Assembly (NCBI GenBank): GCA_017619355.1 | Contig: JAFZSO010000022.1 | Span: 1 to 61,984 of the forward strand | DNA length: 61,984 nt | Reading direction: 5' to 3' | DNA from: Muribaculaceae bacterium | Lineage (GTDB): Bacteria > Bacteroidota > Bacteroidia > Bacteroidales > Muribaculaceae | Shown: positions 44,650 through 53,268 of the stretch, one piece after another | Layout: each line of letters begins with the position of its first letter | Numbering within the stretch: position 1 is the stretch's first letter | Notes under the pieces: generated by a model | What the model was told of the DNA's origin: nothing | What the model saw: only the letters and a program-made list of their open reading frames with translations | The model's database searches: none | Program-made: the position numbers and the translations under genes

Positions 44650-46440
44650 TTAAAAACCCGCGTTAGCGTTGTTCTGCTCTTTTTTGAGCAGGGTGTCGAG
44701 GCTTTCGTTGAGGTTCATCTTCTCTTGAGTGATCCTCCTTTTGTTGTTCGTTACCGAATGGATGTTCGTATAGTCCATGTACAGCATAATCACCACATTC
44801 GGGGCGTCGATGCAGCACAGATAGATGAACTTGAAGTCCTCCTCGGTCAGTGCCGGGTACTGGCTCTGCCACCTTTCGGTGAGATTGTTATATCGTGAGT
44901 CAGCATAAGTTCTCAGTTTTTGCCACAGACTTTCGTCAATGTCGCTGATGGAGAGCTGGTCGCTGTATTCCTTGAGCAGATGCTTCAGGCCCGTTTTGTG
45001 GTCCTTCAATTTAATCTTTTCCATGATTTCATGGGAAAGCACCAGTTTCTGGTCCACATTGTCCTGCAGGTCACTCAACATCTGCCGGTTGAGCTGCAGC
45101 TGCTCCTGGCTCTCGGCAAGCTGGCCCTGGGTGGAGTCGATGTGCGTCTGCGCCTCTTCAAGCAGTTGCCGGGTGGCATCCAGTTGGGTCTGGCTCTTCT
45201 CAAGCTCTGCAATCAGGAGCTCCTTCTCCATGCTGTGGCGGGTCTTGTTACGGTACCAGAGCAATGACAGCAGCAGCACTGCGGCAAGCAACGCTAACAA
45301 AGAAACCAGCAGAATATAGATAAGCCGCTGTTTCTCAGTGCTTTTAAGCTGCAGTTCAGTGTTATTGTATTTCTCTTCGGTGTCCTTCAGCTGCACCTGA
45401 TAGGAGTTAAGCATTATCATATCGGCAATACTGTCGCCCCTGATTTCATAAGTCGAATAGTTGCGGTAATCGCCTTTTGCACGATACACCTCGGAAACAT
45501 CAAAAAACCATTCCATACTGTCCACCTTACTTTGCGGAGCCGGCAGCAGTTTCAAGTAATTCTCGGCTGAATCGGCCATGCCGAGTTTAGCAAATGAACG
45601 GATGCCACAAGAGAGATACTGCGTGCCATCGTATGTTCCTTGATTCTCGCGAAATATCTGCGTGGCAACATCTTTGGATTTTTTGTATTCATTTGTATAA
45701 TAGTACAAACCGCAGAGTTTATCAAGTGCTTCATAGTAGTTGTATGTGAGTCCGCGCTCCTTGGAAAAACTGATAGCCTGCTGAATATAGTGCAGGGCAC
45801 TGTCGTTATTATGTGTGCGGTATAGACCTCCGATGCCTGTGAGACAAATTGCCTGCCAATAATCGTTTCCAGCAGCTCTGAAATGCGGCAATGCCTGTTT
45901 GAGTCGGATTAAGTCTGTGGAATCGGTTGTATATCCTGCCTGATAAAGGCTGGCGATGCGTAGGCTGGCGTAGCCGAGGTTGAAGTGGTCGTTGGGGTCG
46001 GCAGCTTGCTCAGCCTTGAGGTACCACTGAATGGCTTGCTGGGGGTGACCGAGTTCCTCAGCGACGGCTCCCTGATAGATGAGGGTGCGGGTGTATCGCT
46101 CATAGTCGGCCGACGAGCTATGATGGTCGGCATAGTATCGGTAAGCGGCGTCGATAAGGGCGCTGTCAGCAGGGATGGTGACATAGCACTTGTAGCGTGC
46201 TTGGACGAGCAGCAGGGCGTGACGGGCACGCAGCATCTCGTCAGATTTCAGGGCGCGAGCAGTATCGAGTGCCTCCAATTCCTGGCGCACGCTATCGTGC
46301 AAGGCGGGATCGCTGATAAGTAGCAGCGAGTCGGCGCGGTCGAGCACCGCGGTGATGCGTGCATCGTGGCTGCCCCCACAACTCCACAACAGGGTGGTTA
46401 ACAACAAAGCGAAAACAGATATAAAACTACGCACTTTCAT
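44650..46440 (-). CDS. Membrane-anchored TPR/coiled-coil regulator with divergent GerE-like helix-turn-helix
   Basis: The 596-residue protein has a lipoprotein-like signal (LLTTLLWSCGGS), TPR-type helical repeats (about 60-340), a membrane helix (about 370-396), a long coiled coil with repeated EEAQTHIDSTQGQLAESQE-like heptads (about 400-470), and a C-terminal segment (about 530-575) LTEEDFKFIYLCCIDAPNVV ... MDYTNIHSVTNNKRRITQEK whose layout fits LuxR/GerE helix-turn-helix. The TPR part is outside, the HTH-like part inside. It sits directly upstream of cargo copy 3. This family occurs widely in Bacteroidetes as putative one-component regulators; signal and target are unknown. Confidence 0.75.
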   Translation of the reverse strand: MKVRSFISVFALLLTTLLWSCGGSHDARITAVLDRADSLLLISDPALHDSVRQELEALDTARALKSDEMLRARHALLLVQARYKCYVTIPADSALIDAAYRYYADHHSSSADYERYTRTLIYQGAVAEELGHPQQAIQWYLKAEQAADPNDHFNLGYASLRIASLYQAGYTTDSTDLIRLKQALPHFRAAGNDYWQAICLTGIGGLYRTHNNDSALHYIQQAISFSKERGLTYNYYEALDKLCGLYYYTNEYKKSKDVATQIFRENQGTYDGTQYLSCGIRSFAKLGMADSAENYLKLLPAPQSKVDSMEWFFDVSEVYRAKGDYRNYSTYEIRGDSIADMIMLNSYQVQLKDTEEKYNNTELQLKSTEKQRLIYILLVSLLALLAAVLLLSLLWYRNKTRHSMEKELLIAELEKSQTQLDATRQLLEEAQTHIDSTQGQLAESQEQLQLNRQMLSDLQDNVDQKLVLSHEIMEKIKLKDHKTGLKHLLKEYSDQLSISDIDESLWQKLRTYADSRYNNLTERWQSQYPALTEEDFKFIYLCCIDAPNVVIMLYMDYTNIHSVTNNKRRITQEKMNLNESLDTLLKKEQNNANAGF

Positions 46441-46523
46441 CAGCTTGCTCTCAATTATTTAAATAACGCAAAAAACAAAAAATTATTGTTCGCTTGCATA
46501 ACTAATTTTAGGATTAGGATTTA

Positions 46524-46652
46524 TGCAAAGTTACGAAACATCTGAAAAACGCGCCAAATTTCAGAGGTCCTATTATCTTCCGCAACTCGCTGACAGTCAA
46601 CGAATAGTAATTTTTAACAATACACATTGATTTTTGGCGTCAAATTCCACCC
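46524..46652 (-). repeat. Repeat A copy 1 (upstream of the TPR regulator)
   Basis: About 128 bases with roughly six mismatches to 49443-49571. It holds a promoter (minus TTTG 46555-46558, gap 21, TAACTTTG 46526-46533) that would drive the TPR regulator, about 85 bases away. The shared GTTTCGTAACTTTG is also present at 27729-27742. Confidence 0.8.
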
Positions 46653-47460
46653 CATTTCCACCCGGCATGAGGATAAAATCAGACAATTGATGACAACAGA
46701 TGACAATTATTATTGGGTCGAGTTCCAATGCCTTTGGCACCGTCCACCGTGCTTCGCACGACTTTGACTTTGGAATCTCCCCGAACTAAAGGTTGATGAC
46801 AATTGTTGAAGCGGATTTTTCTGATTAATCTGATTTTTAGACGACGCGGGGGGCCTCTCGCAAAGGGGCTGGCACGCAACTACACAACAATAATCTCGCA
46901 AAGCCGGTGGCACGCGAAGCCGCGCGATGCGCGGTTTTTTTCCAATGACGGCGTGGGGAAGTTACTCTCGCGAAAAGCACAAAAAGGAGCAAAAAGTATC
47001 GAAAAGCCGCTAACGCGGATTATTTTTGGGATGATGAACAGTTGGGAACGGCGGGAAGGGTGAATCATGTGGGAAATATGGGAAATTTGCGGATAAATAT
47101 GATAATTAATTGATTTTAAGCGGGTTGATTGTTTTTGTATCATACTGCATTCATTCTCAGATTGTGTACTATCGTTATTTATTATATACTTTCGTCAAAG
47201 TTCATACTGCTAATGTTGAGTCGAGTGTTGATGCCCTTTGGGCACCGCACGCCACGCAAGCGTGACTCGTGCTTCAACATCTCCCCGAGCCCTACGGGGT
47301 TCGTTATTCATTGTGTGCTTTCGTGAAAGTTTGTGTGCTGTCGTGAGGCGGTGCGCTTCGCGGTTCAAAGAGCGCTTGTGTGGGCGAAGATAAGGGATGG
47401 GGGTGTGAATAGAAATGGTGATAGCAAATAGTGAGGGCTGGCTAACGCAGGAGGGTGTGC
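46653..47460. other. Gene-free, palindrome-rich stretch
   Basis: No gene with signal peptide, domain or coherent start is seen. A 53-base block (46812-46864) recurs at 49616-49668 with one mismatch. After it, 46865-46972 is an insert relative to the second copy, with CTCGCAAAG...GGCACGC occurring twice and a CCGCGCGATGCGCGG palindrome. Further on are many small palindromes: GCCTTTGGC, GTGCTTCGCAC, GCCCTTTGGGC, CACGCAAGCGTG, CTTTCGTGAAAG, GCGCTTCGCG. Confidence 0.5.
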
Positions 47461-47479
47461 CAGATTTTTGAACCCTCCT

Positions 47480-47690
47480 CTATTCTGCCACGAATAGGGC
47501 AAAATTGGATTTCGTGGCAGAAAAATCCCCCCCAAATTTTGCCACGAATAGGGTAAAAATGCATTTCGTGGCAGAAAAATAGCTCAAAATTTTGCCACGA
47601 ACGGGTAAAAATGGTGTTTCGTGGCAGAAAAATCGCTCAAAATTTTGCCACGAACGGGTAAAAATGGTGTTTCGTGGCAGAAATGTCATC
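47480..47690. repeat. Four tandem 53-bp units, each with an inverted repeat
   Basis: TGCCACGAA arms at 47486, 47540, 47593 and 47646, and TTCGTGGCA arms at 47511, 47565, 47618 and 47671, give four 9-bp-stem hairpins at a period of 53-54. The units are nearly identical, the last two the most so. There are no unique spacers, so this is not a CRISPR array. The period is not a multiple of three, so the open minus-strand frame across it is not a repeat protein. Confidence 0.9.
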
Positions 47691-47762
47691 ACTATGGATG
47701 ACCTGTTTGAAAATTAAAACGATGTGCTAATTTTTGGAAATACCGTATTCACGCTAAAAAAA

Positions 47763-47784
47763 GGGCTGGCGGTGAGGCCAGCCC
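47763..47784 (-). terminator. Terminator of the second BspA-like gene
   Basis: GGGCTGGC/GCCAGCCC, 8-bp stem with 6-base loop, followed on the minus strand by seven T. Twenty-nine bases spanning it (47757-47785) are identical at 55252-55280. Confidence 0.9.
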
Positions 47785-47850
47785 CCCAAGGTGGATTTAT
47801 GTTTGTAACTGTTTAATTATTTGCGGACACCGCACGCGCTGTCCCTACGA

Positions 47851-49293
47851 TTATTTGATGCCGAGGATGCGATTGATAAGAGCGGTGACATCGCTCACGT
47901 TCACCTTGCCGTCGCCGTTCACATCGGCAGTATAGTCATTCTTTATTGTCACACCGAGAATCATGTTTACCAGTGAAGTTACGTCAGTCACATTCACATG
48001 CTCATCACCATTTACATCACCTGGCTCTAAATGCAAGTCAATGTCATCTACAATATTATTCTGAAACCTGATCCAAACGTATGATTTTTTATAGGCTTGA
48101 GTTTGTCCTTTGGGCACATGAAGAACACAACTGACTTCATTAACTCCCATAAAAGATTCAAATTCACCATTAGGCGGATTGAAGGCATAGCAATAGATAT
48201 TGTCTAATGAAGTGCAAGAAGTAAAAGCCCAGGTGCCAATATATGACATTGTTTTAGGAATTGTGACGTCCTTCAGATTAAGACAATCGTAAAAAGCAGA
48301 TTCTTCTATTCTGGACACAGAATTGGGAAGTGAAATTTCAGTCAATCCGTAACAGTTGCTGAAAGCACCAGCGCCTATGCTTGTCACGCTATTGGGTACA
48401 ATAGAATTTTTGCACCCCATGAACAGAGAGTTTGTTTCCTTATCGATGATAGCATTACAATTTTCACGTGAATCATACTTTGGGTTTTTTTCATCAATGA
48501 TAATGGATTCCAAATTACGGCACATGGAAAAAGCGTGCCATCCAATTGATGTTGTTGATGCTGGTATTGTTACGCTTTTCAAGCCTTTGTAGCCATTGAA
48601 AGCATAGGGTTTGATTGTTCGAATGTTTTCAGGAATAACCAAGTCTGTTATCTCCTCTCCATTTAAATAAAGATGCTTGGCATAAACTAAGGGGTTTGAA
48701 TCAAAAAAATCAATTTGACACCATTTAGCCAAATCAGTTATATAGATGGCGTCCAACGCATAACAGGTGCTGAAAGCGGAATATCCTATATATGTAACCG
48801 ATTGTGGGATTGTTAAAGATGTCACTTTTGAACACCCGCTGAATGCCATGTCACCAATGCTTTTAACCGAATTGCCTAAGGTGATACTTTCAGCTCCTTT
48901 ACATCCGTGAAATGCCAGTTCACCGATTATGGTAACAGAATTTGGGATAACGATGCTTTTTAAACCCTCGCATTGGCTAAATGCACAATTTCCTATGGTA
49001 GTCACGGTGTTTGGGATAGTCACGTCGGTTATTATTCCTTCATTTTCAAAAAAAGCCCCTTCTCCGATTATCGTTACAGTGTAATTGATGCCGTTATATT
49101 CAACGGTTTCAGGTATAACCACTTGCCCACTGACGTAGGGTGCAAAAGCTAAGGTTACCGTCTGATTGTCGTTATTCACAAGATAAGTGAAATCACCAAC
49201 TGTAAAATAATCTCCAATGGCAGCATTACTATCAAAAGAAGGAATAATAATGAATGCCATACTCAACATCATTGTAATAATAGTATTTTTCAT
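47851..49293 (-). CDS. BspA-like leucine-rich-repeat surface protein with two dockerin-like repeats
   Basis: The 480-residue protein has a signal peptide and about a dozen BspA-type LRR units (TVTTIGNCAFSQCEGLKSIV, SVTIIGELAFHGCKGAESIT, SVTYIGYSAFSTCYALDAIY) to about residue 395. Two C-terminal dockerin-type repeats follow (GDVNGDEHVNVTDVTSLVNM and DVNGDGKVNVSDVTALINRI). The body is AT-richer than the housekeeping genes. The upstream DNA is the fused copy of the regulator-cargo module (49323-49571) without a regulator. Probably a surface adhesin. Confidence 0.9.
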   Translation of the reverse strand: MKNTIITMMLSMAFIIIPSFDSNAAIGDYFTVGDFTYLVNNDNQTVTLAFAPYVSGQVVIPETVEYNGINYTVTIIGEGAFFENEGIITDVTIPNTVTTIGNCAFSQCEGLKSIVIPNSVTIIGELAFHGCKGAESITLGNSVKSIGDMAFSGCSKVTSLTIPQSVTYIGYSAFSTCYALDAIYITDLAKWCQIDFFDSNPLVYAKHLYLNGEEITDLVIPENIRTIKPYAFNGYKGLKSVTIPASTTSIGWHAFSMCRNLESIIIDEKNPKYDSRENCNAIIDKETNSLFMGCKNSIVPNSVTSIGAGAFSNCYGLTEISLPNSVSRIEESAFYDCLNLKDVTIPKTMSYIGTWAFTSCTSLDNIYCYAFNPPNGEFESFMGVNEVSCVLHVPKGQTQAYKKSYVWIRFQNNIVDDIDLHLEPGDVNGDEHVNVTDVTSLVNMILGVTIKNDYTADVNGDGKVNVSDVTALINRILGIK

Positions 49294-49322
49294 TGCTCCT
49301 GTTTTTATTAGTTATTCTCTCG

Positions 49323-49354
49323 CAAAAATATAACATAATTTCTTGATTTCCAAA
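49323..49354 (-). promoter_or_regulatory. Promoter of the second BspA-like gene (repeat B copy 2)
   Basis: On the minus strand TTTG (49351-49354), gap 20, TATTTTTG (49323-49330), 29 bases before the start. The bases beyond it up to about 49393 match the cargo copy 3 promoter region and reach the point that corresponds to the TPR regulator stop codon at 44650. Confidence 0.7.
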
Positions 49355-49442
49355 GATTACCCCCCCATTTTGTTAAAACATGTTAAACACCGGAAAGGAA
49401 ATAAATCTTGCTGAAATTCAAACAAATATGTTGTCTCTCTAT

Positions 49443-49571
49443 GCAAAGTTACGAAACATCTGAAAAACCCACCAAATTTTAGAAGTCCTATCATCTTCCG
49501 CAACTCGCTGACAGTCAATGAATAGTAATTTTTAACAATACACATTGATTTTTGGCGTCAAATTCCACCCC
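49443..49571 (-). repeat. Repeat A copy 2 with a second promoter
   Basis: Matches 46524-46652. It keeps the promoter (TTTG 49473-49476, gap 21, TAACTTTG 49444-49451), but the regulator that should follow is absent; only about 50 bases separate it from repeat B. The rest of the gap to 49816 has the 53-base block (49616-49668) and no gene. Confidence 0.8.
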
Positions 49572-49816
49572 CATTTTTGACCCCATTCCACCCCAAACGG
49601 GCCAAAAACAAACTACGGATTTTTCTGATTAATCTGATTTTTGGACGACGCGGGGGGCCTCTCGCAAAAAGCAGCAAAAAGGAGCCTCGAAAAGCTTTTT
49701 GAAACTTTTTGACGAACTTGTTTCGCCACTTTTTGAATGAATTCCCCCGCGCCGTCATTTTTAGCGCGTCAGCGATTCGTGAAATTAGCGTTTAAAAAAG
49801 AGGGAAAACGGGAGGA

Positions 49817-50527
49817 TTAGAACCAGAGGAGGAAGTGCTGGAGGGGGAGCGCGGGGCGTGAGACCACGACGGCGAGTTTCTCGTTGGTGTAGGTGTGTCC
49901 GTGCTGGAGTTGGTTCTTGGTATGCTCCCAAAGCTTTTTCAAGAACTTTCCTGACACGATGCGAATGATGATGACAGCCTCGCCCTGCAGCGCGCCGTCG
50001 ATGAACGGGATAAGGGTGTTGAGGTCGTTCTCGCTGTCGATGCGGCTGACCACGATGAAGGGGATGCCGGCGGCGAGCTGCGCATAGCGGTCGATGGCGT
50101 CAGCGAGATTGGGGGAAAAGGTGATGCGCTGCTCAAATGCCTGGAGCACCTCTTGCGCCACGGGCAGCCTGCTGGACTGGGGCGCATGATTCACGCTGGT
50201 TGAGCGTGAACACGGGAGCAGCGTGGCAGCGGTGGCCACACCATAGTTGAGACCCACATGCAGGATGCTTGACGGCTGGAAGTAGTTGGTGATGCGAAAG
50301 AGCATCTTGGCACTCTTGAAGCTGATGACACCCTGATGGCGAGGCAACGACTTGGCACGCTGTGCAGCGTGACTGCGCAGGCGCATCAGTTCATCGTAGG
50401 CATAATAGGGGCGGCGTTCGCGCAACACATTGAGCACAAAGTTGAACGCAAAGGGCGAGTGTATGCCGAAGCCGCCGCTACGGTGGCGGCGGCTCAAGGC
50501 TGTACGGTATCGGTGAATGCGCCCCAT
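49817..50527 (-). CDS. Putative class I SAM-dependent methyltransferase
   Basis: The 236-residue protein has SILHVGLNYGVATAATLL as a Rossmann-type motif I, with GGFGIHSPFAFNFVLNVL at the start, a block found in Bacteroidetes homologues. Later motifs are weak, so catalytic activity is uncertain. The ATG at 50525-50527 is used; the frame extends two codons upstream through a TTG. It is 9 bases after YfhO in the same direction and probably co-transcribed. Confidence 0.6.
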   Translation of the reverse strand: MGRIHRYRTALSRRHRSGGFGIHSPFAFNFVLNVLRERRPYYAYDELMRLRSHAAQRAKSLPRHQGVISFKSAKMLFRITNYFQPSSILHVGLNYGVATAATLLPCSRSTSVNHAPQSSRLPVAQEVLQAFEQRITFSPNLADAIDRYAQLAAGIPFIVVSRIDSENDLNTLIPFIDGALQGEAVIIIRIVSGKFLKKLWEHTKNQLQHGHTYTNEKLAVVVSRPALPLQHFLLWF

Positions 50528-50536
50528 AAGCAACTA

Positions 50537-53143
50537 TCAGGCCTCGGCTTTGGATGCCGACTTGCGGCGACGAATGAACGGCAAGGCGATAGCTGCCAGG
50601 GCAGCGACAAAGATGACGATGATGGCCGTCTTGGCGGTGCCGTCGGTAGTGTGTACCTCGTCGGGATCAAACGCGAAGGTGATGCTGTGGTCGCCCGCAG
50701 GCACCTGAATGGCACGCAGCACATAGTTCACACGGCCAATGGGCACTTCCTTGCCATCGATGGTGGCCTTCCAGCCCCACGGGAAGTAGATCTCGCTGAA
50801 CACGGCCAAGCGGTCGCCAGCACTGTGGCTGTGATAGGTGAGCAGGTTGGGCTTGTAAGAAGTCTCGAAGATGGTATCGCCCGCCTCCTTGGGCGTGGCG
50901 GTGCCCAGCTGCTTCTGGAACTTGGCGTCGGCCACGGCAGCGCGTGCGGCATCGAAGTTGTCGAGGAAGCGCATCTCGGCATTGGCATCCTTCACATAGG
51001 TGAGGGTATCGACAAACCAGGCATTGCCCAGGGCACCGGGATTCTGCTGGCAACTGTTGTCATCATAGATCACATACCTGGTGTTGAGCATGTTGAACAC
51101 CGACTGGTTAGCGAGATTGAGCTGGTTGTCCTTGATGAGCTGGTTCTCGATAAGGTCGTTATAGCGCGTGAGCTTGGCAGCGTGGTAGCCGCCCACGGTC
51201 TTGTGGTAGTATGACGAATTGGGCGACATGAAGCCTGGTGCGTCGAGCACGCGATAGTTCATGGTGGTGTCTTGCAAGATGGTCTTGTCCACGGGGCGTG
51301 CCTCGAACTTGGCGGGGTTGATATCTACCTTGCTGATGAAGGAGTTCTGGTCCACGTAGCGCTTGTTGACCGTGTAGAGGTCGATGAGCGCCAGAGCGGC
51401 AATAATCAGGGTGGTGACCACTGGTTTGACCTTGAGCCAGCCCTTGAGCGAGGCGAAGATCACGCCAAAGCCCAGAACGATGAAAGCCAGGCTGCGCCAG
51501 GCGTCGTTGCTCACGAGCGACATGCGGATGGCTTCGATATTGGGCCGTAGCAACTGCGTGGCCTGCGGGTCGCCCACCTGCGAATTGATCATGTCGAGCG
51601 TCTGCTTATCGGTCGGCGTGAAGTTGCTGAATATGCTCGGGAACAGGGCGAAGATAAGGCACAAGGCAGCGCAAACACCAAACGAGGCGTAGAGAGCCTT
51701 GCGATGCTTCTTGAGGAAATCCTCCTCGGTGAGCATCTTGTGCACCGCCAGCACGGCGAGCAGCGGAATGGTGAACTCGGCGATGACCAGGATGCTCGAC
51801 ACGGTGCGGAACTTGTTATAGAGCGGGAAGTGGTCGATAAACAAGTCGCTGAACCACATCAGGTTGTGACCCCACGAGAGCAGGATGGCGAGGATGGTGA
51901 CAATGAGCAGTGCCCACTTGACGGGACCCTTGACCACGATGCACCCCAGCAGGAACAGGGCTAGGAACAGGGCGCCCACATACACGGGGCCGTTGGTGCC
52001 TGGCTGTTCGCCGAAGTACTGGGTGAAGAAGGCGAGCGCCTGGTCGTCGATGGGACCGAACTTGCCCTCGCTGAAGAGTTTGTTATAGGCACTGGTCTTG
52101 TCGAGCGTGACGCCATTGTTCACAATCTGCGAGGGGTCGTTCTCGTTCTTGCCGGGCTTCATCGATGCCCCACCCTTCACATTGGGAACAAGCAGGGTGA
52201 AGGTCTCGTCGATGCCGTAGCTCCAGTGGGTGATGTACTCCTTGTCGAGTCCGCCGGTTTCCTCCTGAGGCTGCTGCGCCTTGCCATCGAGCGAGAGTTC
52301 GCTGTGCCCGCCACGCATGGTCTCCTTCGAGTACTTGTAGCTCAGGTAGAGGTTGGGGGCATTGGCGGCCACGGCAAGTGCACCAGCCACGGCAATGGTG
52401 GCGGTGGCGATTCCCCAGCGGCCTACGGTCTTTTCCTTGATGGCCTTGCACAGGAAGGCAATGATGAGCGCCACTATCACGAAGCCAAAGTAGTAGCTCA
52501 TCTGTATGTGGTTCGACATGAGCTGCAGCGCGCCAAACATGGCGGTCACCACGCCGCCTGCCAGATACTTGCCACGGTAGCACCACACGATGCCCGCAAT
52601 GGTGGGCGGAATGTAGGCCAAGGTGAGCAGTTTCCAGATGTGCCCGGCTCCGATGATGATGATGAAATAGGTGGAGAAGGCATACCCGATGGCACCCAGC
52701 ACGGCATAGTACCACTTCATCTTGAACGCCATCATGAGAATGAAGAAGCCGAGCATGAGCATGAACAGCCAGCTCACCGGCTCGGGGAAGCCGAAGATGC
52801 GCAGCGAGTAGATGTCGCCCACCCACTTGAGCATGTTGCTGCTGTCGTACGACGGACTGATCTGGAAGGTGGGCATGCCGCCAAACAAGGCGTTGGTCCA
52901 CCGCGTCACTTCACCGTTGTTGTTCTCTGAGAAGAGCTTTCCCTCCTGGCCGTTGGCAAGGCCCTGCATGATGTCGCCCTGCTGCATCACATCGCCACGC
53001 ACATCGTTGGGATAGAAGTAAATCCACGCGATGGCGATAAAGATGAGGATGGAGAAAACCACTCCCAGATAACGGGAATACTTGCTGAACACTGAAGCCG
53101 TCTTGTCGGCTTTATTCTGGTTCTTGTCGGCTTTATTCTGCAT
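50537..53143 (-). CDS. YfhO-family membrane protein
   Basis: The 868-residue protein has about 12 membrane helices in the first two thirds and a C-terminal periplasmic beta domain with EIYFPWGWKATIDGKEVPIG and VNYVLRAIQVPAGDHSITF, the YfhO signature. Family members are related to membrane glycosyltransferases (in Gram-positive bacteria YfhO glycosylates lipoteichoic acid). The precise role in Bacteroidetes is unknown; surface-glycan glycosylation is likely. It is divergent from xerD. Confidence 0.9.
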   Translation of the reverse strand: MQNKADKNQNKADKTASVFSKYSRYLGVVFSILIFIAIAWIYFYPNDVRGDVMQQGDIMQGLANGQEGKLFSENNNGEVTRWTNALFGGMPTFQISPSYDSSNMLKWVGDIYSLRIFGFPEPVSWLFMLMLGFFILMMAFKMKWYYAVLGAIGYAFSTYFIIIIGAGHIWKLLTLAYIPPTIAGIVWCYRGKYLAGGVVTAMFGALQLMSNHIQMSYYFGFVIVALIIAFLCKAIKEKTVGRWGIATATIAVAGALAVAANAPNLYLSYKYSKETMRGGHSELSLDGKAQQPQEETGGLDKEYITHWSYGIDETFTLLVPNVKGGASMKPGKNENDPSQIVNNGVTLDKTSAYNKLFSEGKFGPIDDQALAFFTQYFGEQPGTNGPVYVGALFLALFLLGCIVVKGPVKWALLIVTILAILLSWGHNLMWFSDLFIDHFPLYNKFRTVSSILVIAEFTIPLLAVLAVHKMLTEEDFLKKHRKALYASFGVCAALCLIFALFPSIFSNFTPTDKQTLDMINSQVGDPQATQLLRPNIEAIRMSLVSNDAWRSLAFIVLGFGVIFASLKGWLKVKPVVTTLIIAALALIDLYTVNKRYVDQNSFISKVDINPAKFEARPVDKTILQDTTMNYRVLDAPGFMSPNSSYYHKTVGGYHAAKLTRYNDLIENQLIKDNQLNLANQSVFNMLNTRYVIYDDNSCQQNPGALGNAWFVDTLTYVKDANAEMRFLDNFDAARAAVADAKFQKQLGTATPKEAGDTIFETSYKPNLLTYHSHSAGDRLAVFSEIYFPWGWKATIDGKEVPIGRVNYVLRAIQVPAGDHSITFAFDPDEVHTTDGTAKTAIIVIFVAALAAIALPFIRRRKSASKAEA

Positions 53144-53268
53144 GATTTAAAAGTTTTTTAGCGATTTAGGGTGTAAAATTACACAAAAATCAACAAATAA
53201 TGCTTAGATTTGCTCAAGAAAAGCATTTTGGCACTATTTTCGGGCCTGAAATGGCCGTGCTGACCGCA

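Noticed and set aside
46803-47326. Short frames in the palindrome-rich stretch
   Set aside because: They cover repeated blocks that differ by insertions between copies, so reading frame is not conserved.
47480-47690. CRISPR-like array
   Set aside because: The repeats are contiguous, with near-identical sequence throughout and no unique spacers; no cas gene is nearby.
47480-47692. Minus-strand 70-residue frame across the tandem repeat
   Set aside because: The 53-base period shifts the reading frame in each unit, there is no start context, and the residues are an artefact of the repeat.
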